Source: an uncultured Saprospiraceae bacterium (GTDB lineage: Bacteria > Bacteroidota > Bacteroidia > Chitinophagales > Saprospiraceae). Taken from it: a DNA stretch of 43,958 nt. The stretch spans positions 1-43,958 of the forward strand of contig CALFDU010000115.1 in assembly GCA_937950315.1 (NCBI GenBank), given 5' to 3'. A program made the translations under genes and the position numbers. Shown here piece by piece: positions 25,574 to 33,600 of the stretch (its first letter is position 1; every line of letters starts with the position of its first letter). The notes under the pieces are model-generated. The model searched no databases. It saw nothing but the letters and a program-made list of their open reading frames with translations, and was not told the DNA's origin.

Positions 25574-26640
25574 TAAATTTCACCTTTTCTTATTACTTTT
25601 TCTGAAGTTTTTATCAAATGCCAAGTAGCAATCCACAAGTTCCTAAAAGATTTGTTTTTGGTGTATCCTTTAGAGTAACGATAATAAATTTGTTGGACAA
25701 TCCCTGCCAGTCTAAACAATCCATAGACTCGATAAAACCGAAAATCTTCCACTTCGATTCCTGTCTTTTTACAATAGTATTCAACCACTTGTCTCCTAGA
25801 CATCATACCCGCAACATGACTTGGTTGAAATCTCAAAAACTTAGCAATTTTAGTATCTCCTTCTTCAATCCAATAAGCCAAACTATTTCCAAGATCCATC
25901 AAAGGATCGCCGATTGAAGCAAGCTCCCAGTCTAGAACACCAATAATATTACTTGGATCAATTGGGTCTAGAATTACATTGTCTAAGCGAAAATCATTGT
26001 GCGTAATACAAAGCTTGCCTTCTTCTGGCATATTTTGCACAAGCCAATTCATCACTTTCTTAGCAGAAGGAACATTCCAAGTTTTAGAGTTGATATATCT
26101 CTTATTCCAACCAGAGATTTGTCTCTCAATGTAACCTGCTCCTTTCCCAATTGAATCAAGACCATCTTTGGTATAATCGATCTGATGCAGCTCTATCAAC
26201 TTATCCCAAAAAGCATAACAAATCTTTTGTACGGTCAATTCATCCCAATCAACATGCTTCGGTAAATTTTTTCTAAGAATAATACCTTTCAATCTTTCCA
26301 TTAAGTAAAAGGCGGACCCTAGCACTGTTTCATCCTCGCAGACAGCGATCATTGCTGGCACATAATTATAATGTGGTTTAAGTTTGGATTGTAGATGGTA
26401 TTCTCTAGGCATATTGTGCGCACCTTTTGCCTTCTTACCCAGAGGTGCTCTTCTAAGAATTAAATCACGGTCTTGAAACTTTAGTCTATAAGTCCAATTT
26501 GATGCTCCGCCTGAAAATTGTGTGACAACAGGATTGTCACCGATATTGGCAATATATTGCTTCATCCAAGGCAAGAGTTTTGACAAATCCAACTCTTCAC
26601 CTTGCCTTTGTTCTTTTTCTAAATCCTTGAATTCAGACAT
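25573..26640 (-). CDS. APH-family phosphotransferase, ACAD10/11-like (probable hydroxyacyl-CoA kinase type)
   Basis: The 355-residue product has the aminoglycoside-phosphotransferase/choline-kinase-like fold. The glycine-rich nucleotide loop is F-S-G-G-A-S-N-W-T-Y at about residues 42-51, and R-A-P-L-G follows the strand that should carry the binding Lys/Arg (L-I-L-R-R). The catalytic loop is H214-N-D216-F-R-L-D-N221, and the metal-binding aspartate is D237 in G-V-L-D-W-E-L-A-S-I-G-D-P. The I-T-H-N-D-F-R-L-D-N and D-W-E-L-A-S-I-G-D-P wording is that of the subgroup fused to or next to acyl-CoA dehydrogenases (ACAD10/11 N-terminal domain), thought to phosphorylate 4-hydroxyacyl-CoAs. Its ATG overlaps the upstream reading frame's TAA by one base (TAATG), so the two are translationally coupled. 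True antibiotic resistance activity is unlikely. Confidence 0.85.
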   Translation of the reverse strand: MSEFKDLEKEQRQGEELDLSKLLPWMKQYIANIGDNPVVTQFSGGASNWTYRLKFQDRDLILRRAPLGKKAKGAHNMPREYHLQSKLKPHYNYVPAMIAVCEDETVLGSAFYLMERLKGIILRKNLPKHVDWDELTVQKICYAFWDKLIELHQIDYTKDGLDSIGKGAGYIERQISGWNKRYINSKTWNVPSAKKVMNWLVQNMPEEGKLCITHNDFRLDNVILDPIDPSNIIGVLDWELASIGDPLMDLGNSLAYWIEEGDTKIAKFLRFQPSHVAGMMSRRQVVEYYCKKTGIEVEDFRFYRVYGLFRLAGIVQQIYYRYSKGYTKNKSFRNLWIATWHLIKTSEKVIRKGEI

Positions 26641-26852
26641 TAACGCAAGAAATTTTTAAACACCAATCTTGAAATCTTCCTCAAGCAAACTTCATCAGAT
26701 ACATCTGCCATCCAGAAGACTCTAGCCTGAACTAAAAATTCTGAAAGAGGAAAATCATCGGAAAGACCTACTCCCTCAATTTGCATTGCCGTATCTATTA
26801 CTTCGTCAAATACTTTGGGTGCTACCAATTTAATAGCGGAAATTTCTGTCAT
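26640..26852 (-). pseudogene. C-terminal remnant of an acyl-CoA dehydrogenase (70 codons)
   Basis: The 70-residue product resembles the last 65 or so residues of acyl-CoA dehydrogenases of the ACAD10/11 type. It has S-A-I-K-L-V-A-P-K-V-F-D-E-V-I-D-T-A-M-Q-I-E-G (family I-K-V-V-A-P-x-M-A-x-x-V-I-D-x-A-I-Q-x-H-G), then G-V-G-L-S-D-D-F-P-L (family G-V-S-D-D-F-P-L), then A-R-V-F-W-M-A-D-V-S-D-E-V-x-L-R (family A-R-x-L-R-x-A-D-G-P-D-E-V-H). The FAD- and substrate-binding N-terminal parts are absent, and an in-frame stop lies about ten codons before the ATG. The usual Q-x-H-G-G is changed to Q-I-E-G. It is coupled to the phosphotransferase by a TAATG junction, the classical partner of this dehydrogenase. 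I read it as a decayed dehydrogenase gene, though a retained small peptide is possible. Confidence 0.65.
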
Positions 26853-27001
26853 ACTTTGTTTTTCATCTTCGTTCGATAACCACTATCAAACGCTCCAAAT
26901 ATTTATTCGACTTATCTGAAATAATAAAATCAATAAATTTGATTACAATAAATTAAAAACATGCCTGCTTCCCAATATAAAACAACTTATAATACTTCCA
27001 T

Positions 27002-27038
27002 AAAAAAAGGGCCGACCTACCATCGGCAGATCAACCCT
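27002..27038 (-). terminator. Terminator of the M43 protease gene
   Basis: On the minus strand GCCGA-loop-TCGGC (27023-27027 with 27011-27015, 7-nt loop) is extended outward by an AGGG/CCCT pairing across a bulge. It is followed by a run of seven T (27008-27002). It lies about 26 nt behind the stop of the protease gene. Confidence 0.7.
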
Positions 27039-27063
27039 CTCTTATTAATGTATTCTACGGTTA

Positions 27064-29523
27064 TTATTTAATCGCAATAAAACGCTTGGTTATTATTTCA
27101 TCTCCAGCTCTTAAGCTGATGAAATAAAATCCTGCATCAAATTCTGATGCATCAATTTGACGTTTTTGTAATCCTCTTTCTGATTGGAAAATCTCATTTG
27201 AAATCACCTTACCATTGACATCATAAACAATCATTTCTACTTCTGAGTCTCCGCTCAATTGGTAGTTGATGTTTAATAAATCTCTAGTAGGATTAGGGAA
27301 AACTTTCATTTCAGATAGTGTCAATTCAGTATCTTCAACAATAGATTCTGCTTCAAGAATTTCACCTATGATTTCTCCTGGTTGAATTTCTCTGCTACCA
27401 CTTACACATCCTGTGATGTTTATATCATCCATGTATATTCTATCATTGTTGGCTGATGCATCACATCTGAATCTCCACTGTGTTGTACTGGTATAATCTC
27501 CTGTGATCACAATTGATTCTGAATAAAAACCATTGTTTTGGAAATCATCAGGTCTTGCCCAAGTACCAACAGTAGTCCAAGTACTTCCACCATCAAGTGA
27601 TCCTTGCAACCAGAAATCTTCATTGTTTTCCATACCCACTGGATAGTAAGTAAAGTCAATCTGTACTTCTTCAAATCCTGAAAGATTTAAGTTGTCAGTA
27701 GTCATTGATGAAGCAACCCCTGAATTATCTCTAATTCTAATAGTTATACTTCCTGAGCTTGCGTAAGGTGCATAATTGATTCTAGCACAATCTGATCCAC
27801 CATCATTCCAGATTCCCCATCCAGATTCAAAATCTTCAAAGTCTATATTAACATAAGAGCAAGCTCCACCTCCGCCACATGGGCTACAAGGTCCACCACA
27901 ATCTACTCCTGTTTCTCCCTGGTTTTGAATTCCATCATTACACGTTGGACAAGCGGCACATGGACCTCCACAATCAACATCTGTCTCGTCTTGGTTTTGA
28001 ATTCCATCATTACATGTTGGACATGCAGTACAAGGTCCGCCACAATCAACACCAGTTTCTCCTTGGTTCTGTACACCGTCATTACATGAGGCACACGCTG
28101 TACAAGGTCCTCCGCAATCAACACCTGTTTCTCCTTGATTCTGAATACCATCACTACATGTCGGACCACTTCCTCCTATGCAGAAGTTGGTCGTTTCACT
28201 TGAATTGAAAGAACCACCGGAAGCAACCGTGCTTCCTCCAGCAGTTACCGTGTAAGATCCGTTTCCATAACCACAACAGATTCCATCGCCAAATGCGTCA
28301 TTGATTGTAAAGTCATAACATCCATCAACAAGACACTCCGTAATCGATACAGTAGAACCATCAGGCTCAGAACCATAGGTTCCTCCTGAAGCAACAGTAT
28401 TGCCATTGCTGTTGGTGATTGACCAACTTGTTTCTTCTGGGTAGTTGTCCAGGTTAATCGTTACAACGACTTCTGTATTCAAACAAGAACTTGAACAAGG
28501 AGCACAAGGTCCTCCGCAATCAATTCCCGTTTCTCCTTGATTCTGAATACCGTCATTACAAGTCGCAGTCGACCCAGATCCACATCCGCCAGAGTTCAAT
28601 AAACTTTCTCTGAATCCTCCTGTGTCAAACAAAGCTCTCATTCTTGTTTTCTGACCTTCTGTAAACAAGTTCATACATACATCATCTGAATAATCCATAT
28701 AGTTCTGAACCATATCGGTTGTGTTGCATGATACGTGTCCCGTCGCACATCCATAATTAGGATTGTCTGAATTGGGTGTATCGGATACAAAATCATCTGC
28801 ATTACAATTACCGTCACCCCAGATGTGTCTTAAGTTTAACCAGTGACCAACCTCATGTGTGGTTGTTCTTCCCAAATTAAATGGAGGACTTAAAAATCCT
28901 GTTGTTCCAAAATAATTAGGTCCTACGACAACACCATCGGTGCTAGAAGCTCCACCAGGAAATTGTGCATATCCTAAGATACCGCCTCCGATATTACAAA
29001 CCCAAATGTTTAGGTAATCGCCAGTCGGCCATGCATCAACACCACCGTTACTTGAAAATTTCATAGCATCATTGGTCCCCCAAGAAGTGGTAGTAGATGA
29101 TTTTCTTGTGATACCATTTGTTGAATTCCCACTAGGATCAACAGAAGCCAAACAAAACTCAATTTCTGAATCTGCATTTTGTGGCCACGTATTATCAGCA
29201 TCTGCATTCAATAATCTAAAATCAAGATTAAGCACATCAATCTGAGACTGAATCTGCGCATCACTGATATTTTCATTTGTATTACTGTAAATAACATGGA
29301 CTACTGTAGGAATGGTTACTATGCCATTCACCACTCTTTCTGGATTGTTCACAAAAGCTTGAGTCTGTGATTCAATCGCCTTCATGGTATGTGTGATCTT
29401 GTCATCATTCATTTGACGATACTCAAGATTTTCCATGGCTCCACAATTTCTGTGGGATTGTGAGAATAGATTGCCATTCATTGCGAGCATAAAAATGGCT
29501 AGTGTAAAGTACTTTAACTTCAT
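27064..29523 (-). CDS. Secreted M43-type (pappalysin/cytophagalysin-like) zinc metalloprotease with T9SS type A tail
   Basis: The 819-residue product starts with a signal peptide (MKLKYFTLAIFMLAMNGNLF, cut near SQ-SH). The catalytic domain is about residues 60-305: T-V-V-H-V-I-Y, zinc motif HEVGHWLNLRHIWGDG at about 224 (HExxHxxGxxH class, here with N at the Gly-equivalent position), a Cys-rich C-N-A-D-D-F-V-S-D-T-P segment and the Met-turn N-Y-M-D-Y-S-D-D near 275. These are M43 hallmarks. One CNDG repeat (about 320-343), a beta-rich domain with D-A-F-G-D-G-I-C-C-G-Y-G-N-G (344-452) and four tandem CNDG repeats (453-550) follow. Then come a MAM/jelly-roll-like domain (555-705: D-F-E-x-G-W-G-I-W-N-D-G-G ... 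I-Y-M-D-D-I) and the T9SS type A tail (F-P-N-P-T-R-D-L-L-N-I ... I-T-K-R-F-I-A-I-K). A role in extracellular protein degradation is inferred. It is monocistronic by spacing. Confidence 0.9.
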   Translation of the reverse strand: MKLKYFTLAIFMLAMNGNLFSQSHRNCGAMENLEYRQMNDDKITHTMKAIESQTQAFVNNPERVVNGIVTIPTVVHVIYSNTNENISDAQIQSQIDVLNLDFRLLNADADNTWPQNADSEIEFCLASVDPSGNSTNGITRKSSTTTSWGTNDAMKFSSNGGVDAWPTGDYLNIWVCNIGGGILGYAQFPGGASSTDGVVVGPNYFGTTGFLSPPFNLGRTTTHEVGHWLNLRHIWGDGNCNADDFVSDTPNSDNPNYGCATGHVSCNTTDMVQNYMDYSDDVCMNLFTEGQKTRMRALFDTGGFRESLLNSGGCGSGSTATCNDGIQNQGETGIDCGGPCAPCSSSCLNTEVVVTINLDNYPEETSWSITNSNGNTVASGGTYGSEPDGSTVSITECLVDGCYDFTINDAFGDGICCGYGNGSYTVTAGGSTVASGGSFNSSETTNFCIGGSGPTCSDGIQNQGETGVDCGGPCTACASCNDGVQNQGETGVDCGGPCTACPTCNDGIQNQDETDVDCGGPCAACPTCNDGIQNQGETGVDCGGPCSPCGGGGACSYVNIDFEDFESGWGIWNDGGSDCARINYAPYASSGSITIRIRDNSGVASSMTTDNLNLSGFEEVQIDFTYYPVGMENNEDFWLQGSLDGGSTWTTVGTWARPDDFQNNGFYSESIVITGDYTSTTQWRFRCDASANNDRIYMDDINITGCVSGSREIQPGEIIGEILEAESIVEDTELTLSEMKVFPNPTRDLLNINYQLSGDSEVEMIVYDVNGKVISNEIFQSERGLQKRQIDASEFDAGFYFISLRAGDEIITKRFIAIK
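27880..28163 (-). repeat. Four tandem 72-bp (24-residue) Cys-rich repeats in the M43 protease
   Basis: Consensus CNDGIQNQGETGVDCGGPC followed by x-A-C-P-T, repeated four times back to back. A fifth copy lies about 110 residues upstream (near 28495-28570), separated by a beta domain. Each unit has four Cys (C-x13-C-x3-C-x2-C). The DNA units are close to identical, which makes them prone to copy-number change. Such units occur as linkers in secreted Bacteroidota proteins. Confidence 0.9.
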
Positions 29524-29740
29524 ACGTTGTTAGTTTAAATTTTAAAAATACGGGTAGAAAATATTGGTTAAGAGAAAGTTGTAAATGTGTAGAAATATTG
29601 TTTTATAAACTCAAGGTAAAGTTTTTATCGGACATATCTTCACCACGACAAATAAAAATTCAAGAAAATCAAAAAATACAGAATTATACCTATGTTTTTT
29701 TCGGTTACACTATATAGGTTATAAGGGTTTGCCCTAGTGG

Positions 29741-30646
29741 TTAATAACCATAGATATCAAAGGCGGACCGAAACGTATTGGAGTGAGCCTCAATGATATC
29801 GGCGATTTTCTCTGCATAACCACCACCCATACTGACTGCGATAGGGATTCCATTTTTACACGCTTGCGCAAATACGATTTCGTCCCTGCGCTTACTACCT
29901 GCTATGGTCATACCTAGTCTTCCGAGCTTATCAACCGCCAAAATATCGACTCCCGAGAGGTAAAAAATGAGTGTTGGTTTCACACTTTCTATGAGTTTGG
30001 GAAGTGTCTTTTCCAAGATGCCCAAGAACTCATCATCCTCACATCCATCTGGAAGCCCAATGTCCAAATCTGACTTCTCTTTTCTCACAGGATAGTTTCT
30101 AGCTCCATGCATGCTGAATGTAAAAACCCGATCATCGTTTTCAAAAATCTTAGCCGTGCCATTGCCTTGATGTACATCGAGGTCCACAATCAAGATTTTG
30201 GATTGGTGATTTCTTTGTAGCAACAGATTGGCGGCAATGGCAAAGTCGTTAAAAATGCAGAAGCCTTCACCTCGATCGGCAAAAGCATGGTGCGTCCCAC
30301 CTGCTACATTCAATGATACTCCAGAATCCATAGCGTGGTAAGCACACTCCAAGGTACCGTGTACAATGTACTTTCCTCTTTCGATAAGATCTTCTCGAAC
30401 GGGAAAACCAATCGCGCGTTCTTCTTTGCGCACAAGTGGCAGGTTGTGTAATTTATGATAGTACTCCTGCGTGTGTGTGAGCAGGATTTCTTCTTTGGTA
30501 AGCTGTTGAGGATGGAAGAAATTTTCGTTGGTTACGGTGCCTTCGAGAAGCAGTTGTTGAGGGACCAACTCGTACTTATCCATAGGGAATCGATGCCCTT
30601 CTGGTAAAGTGTATTTATATATGGGGGAATAAGCAATTTTTATCAA
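29741..30646 (-). CDS. Histone deacetylase family protein (class IV/HDAC11-like, acetoin utilization-type deacetylase)
   Basis: The 301-residue product is a complete arginase/deacetylase-fold protein. It has P-E-G-H-R-F-P-M-D-K-Y near the N-terminus, the tandem His G-G-T-H119-H120-A-F, G-E-G-F-C-I-F-N-D-F-A-I-A-A, the zinc ligands D157 and H159 in D-L-D-V-H-Q-G-N-G, the third ligand D234 in S-G-V-D, and the catalytic tyrosine in M-G-G-G-Y. G-E-G-F-C-x-F-N-D marks the bacterial class IV-like branch. It should hydrolyse acetyl-lysine or a small acetylated amine; the natural substrate cannot be told from sequence. The start is a TTG at 30646: no ATG precedes the conserved I-K-I-A-Y-S-P-I-Y segment, and the next Met (residue 22) would delete it. 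It begins 14 nt after the CHU_C adhesin gene, so it is probably co-transcribed with it. Confidence 0.9.
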   Translation of the reverse strand: MIKIAYSPIYKYTLPEGHRFPMDKYELVPQQLLLEGTVTNENFFHPQQLTKEEILLTHTQEYYHKLHNLPLVRKEERAIGFPVREDLIERGKYIVHGTLECAYHAMDSGVSLNVAGGTHHAFADRGEGFCIFNDFAIAANLLLQRNHQSKILIVDLDVHQGNGTAKIFENDDRVFTFSMHGARNYPVRKEKSDLDIGLPDGCEDDEFLGILEKTLPKLIESVKPTLIFYLSGVDILAVDKLGRLGMTIAGSKRRDEIVFAQACKNGIPIAVSMGGGYAEKIADIIEAHSNTFRSAFDIYGY

Positions 30647-30660
30647 GGAGAAAAATTATG

Positions 30661-33600
30661 CTATCGTAACAAAGTAAGATCAAAAACCAAAATATTCTCG
30701 GTGCCATCTGGTTCTTCATAAACAATCCTTCCTACATACACACCGACCATGGCTTTTACTCCATCAATCCGACCATCCCAACCAACCAATTCTTCATTGG
30801 GTAGAAATTCTCCAGCAGAATACACTTGATTTCCCCATCGATCATAAATAGTCATTTCATTGATCACAAAACCACCTGTTCCATAAATGGTGTAAATATT
30901 ATTGAGGTTATCATCGTCAGGTGTAAAGACATTGGGTGTATATATTCCAACAAAAGCAGGTTCAGGAATAAAACTGATTACAATGGTATCTGCCACCAAG
31001 CAGCCGTTATCTCTCATCGCAGAAAGGTAAACTTCTGTATCCTCTTGAATGGCAATCATTGGACTTTCGCACGCCTCACAACTGAGAGTTCCCAAGTTGC
31101 TACTCCAGACTGGATCTATGATGTTATTTTCATCATAACTAAGTAAATGTTCGTTGATGCCTACAACTTGACTCATCACCCCAACAGACCCATCTTCAAT
31201 ATTTACAGAAATCACAATCGTACTATCACACCCATTGGCAGTCTGTCCTATACTTTCGTCAAATGTGTTGTTCGCATCAAATGTAATACCGTTGATCTCA
31301 ATGGATTCACCTTGGCATATTGTGGTATCTATTTCAATCATGGTGGATGAAAAAAGTATCGTAGTATAATTAATTACCGTAGGGCAATCTGATCCACTTC
31401 CAGTGAGAGTATAAATTCCGGATAAGTTATCATCCGTAATTTCAAAGTCATTTACTATCAGAGTTTCTCCTTCACATTTTTCATATTCCTCAGTCAATTG
31501 CATCGCAGGGAAAAAGTCTATCATTACGTTAACGGTACTATCGCAACCATTGATAGATTCATTTTCTAGTGTTATTTCCATTTGCTCCATGCCTGAATAA
31601 AAATCTACACCCAATATATTGATGGTGTCCCCTTGACATATTGTTTCCATTTCCTCCCCTACTGCCAGATCATAAAAATCCAATGCGACAGTGATAATAC
31701 TATCACAGCCTTGAACAGATCCATTAAAAAGAGTATCAGCTCCATTTGGATTATCAAAATCATAAACCACTCCATTCACTTCTATTTCATCATTCATACA
31801 AATCGTCTCCATGATGTTATTAAAGCTTGCATTGTCAAAAGCGATATCTATAAAAATGGTACTATCACAACCATTTGCGGAAGCGTCCTCCAAGATCAAT
31901 TGTGTCTGAGTATCTTGGGTAAAAATTTCACCTCCAATCTCTACATCTGTTCCAATACAAAATGTTCCATTCTCAAAATTTTCAGCTGGAGGGTAATCGG
32001 AAACGTTTACAATGGTAGTCGAATCACAACCTGCCATCGATAATTCATTCATAACTGTCTCTCCTTCAAAAAACATCACGCCATTATATTCAAACGCTTC
32101 TCCTTCGCAAACTTGACCTTCAATCGTTTCTTCAAATGAAGGGATGTATTCAATTTCAAAATCGTTTAAAGAATTGAAATTTGTTTCACAATCGCCTGCA
32201 TTCTGCAGAAATGCAAATGCAACTACAAAGTCTCCTCCATCTTCACCCAATGAAATGACATTGCCATTCAACTCGCCTGTGGTTCCCTCCGCACATAACA
32301 AGAATACTTCCGTATCTTCTGAAGCAATACTTATATCGTGAACCACTCCGCCATTATCCATATCAATCAATTGCAAATCAAGTTCAGCTAAAAAGTTGGA
32401 ATTAAAGATCATCTCAATACAACTGGCTTGACATACTTCTGTGATAGGTATCTCAACCGTCAACTCTTGACTCTCAACAACCAATACATCAAATGAGGAT
32501 TGATCTCCATTGCAACCATCCGCCTCTTCAATAATATAGCTAAACGTTGTATTGGTGCCTTCCGCGATCCACGATCCATCAAAAATAGTATCTAGAATAT
32601 TACTCTGATCAATAAAAAATCCACCCGAACTTTCTCCGTCAATCAAACCAAAAAGATCAATGACCTCACCAGAACAAATGCTACTATCTGGCAATGCAAC
32701 GCCTGCAGAAACGTCGTTGGTCAAGACAATCGTGATTTCTGAAATGCCATCATCACATATCCCCGTAATACTAGGAACACCATACGTAAATACGTAGGGT
32801 GTATCAGTATCAGCTGTACTGGTATCCCAAAGAGTATTGTCTGCTCCTGAAAGCGAAATTGTCGGATCAACAGAAATAAAAACACCTCCTGGGTCTGCAC
32901 CCAAACTTAATAATGTCGTTAAATCTATAACAGGACCAATGCATGTTTCAAAACTACCATCTGCTCCAGCATTGGGCGCGGGTTCTACTGTTAGTTCAAA
33001 CACAACTTCTGTAGCGGGACAGCTCGCCGCAGTATTAAATAAAAATATTGTACCTGCGGTAAAAATGGTATCACCAGCCTGATAGGTTGTACCTCCTCCA
33101 TTTGTTTCGGTCGCATACCCTTCATCGCCAGTAAGAAATTCTCCTGTTATTGTAGGCAACACAAAACCGTCGGCCTCGCACACTGTTACATCTGCAATCG
33201 GATCAATAAATGGTTCCTCTTCTAAAGCTATTGTAAATGATTCATTGGCATTAAGGACACAAGCCTGATCAATATCAGGATCATAAACAAATAAGGTATA
33301 GGTTCCCGGCGCTTGCAAGATATCTCCCACTCCATACTCCGTACCTGCTCCATCTTCCTCTGTGAAATATGCTACCCCAGGTGTAGATCCACCTATTGGC
33401 AACAACTCAAAATCTCCACATGCTTCATCTGGATAAGCCGGTAAAATATATTCAATATCTGATGAAAAAATAAGATTGATTTCTACTTCATCAAAACATC
33501 CTGGACTTCCTACATACACAAAAATAGAAGTGAGTCCAGATGTCTGATCAATAATATCTCCTTCAGAATACATGACGCCAGCCTGTCCTTCTTGTTCAAA

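Noticed and set aside
25573-26640. Phosphotransferase as an aminoglycoside resistance gene
   Set aside because: Its catalytic-loop wording and its dehydrogenase-like neighbour place it in the ACAD10/11-associated group, not with resistance enzymes.
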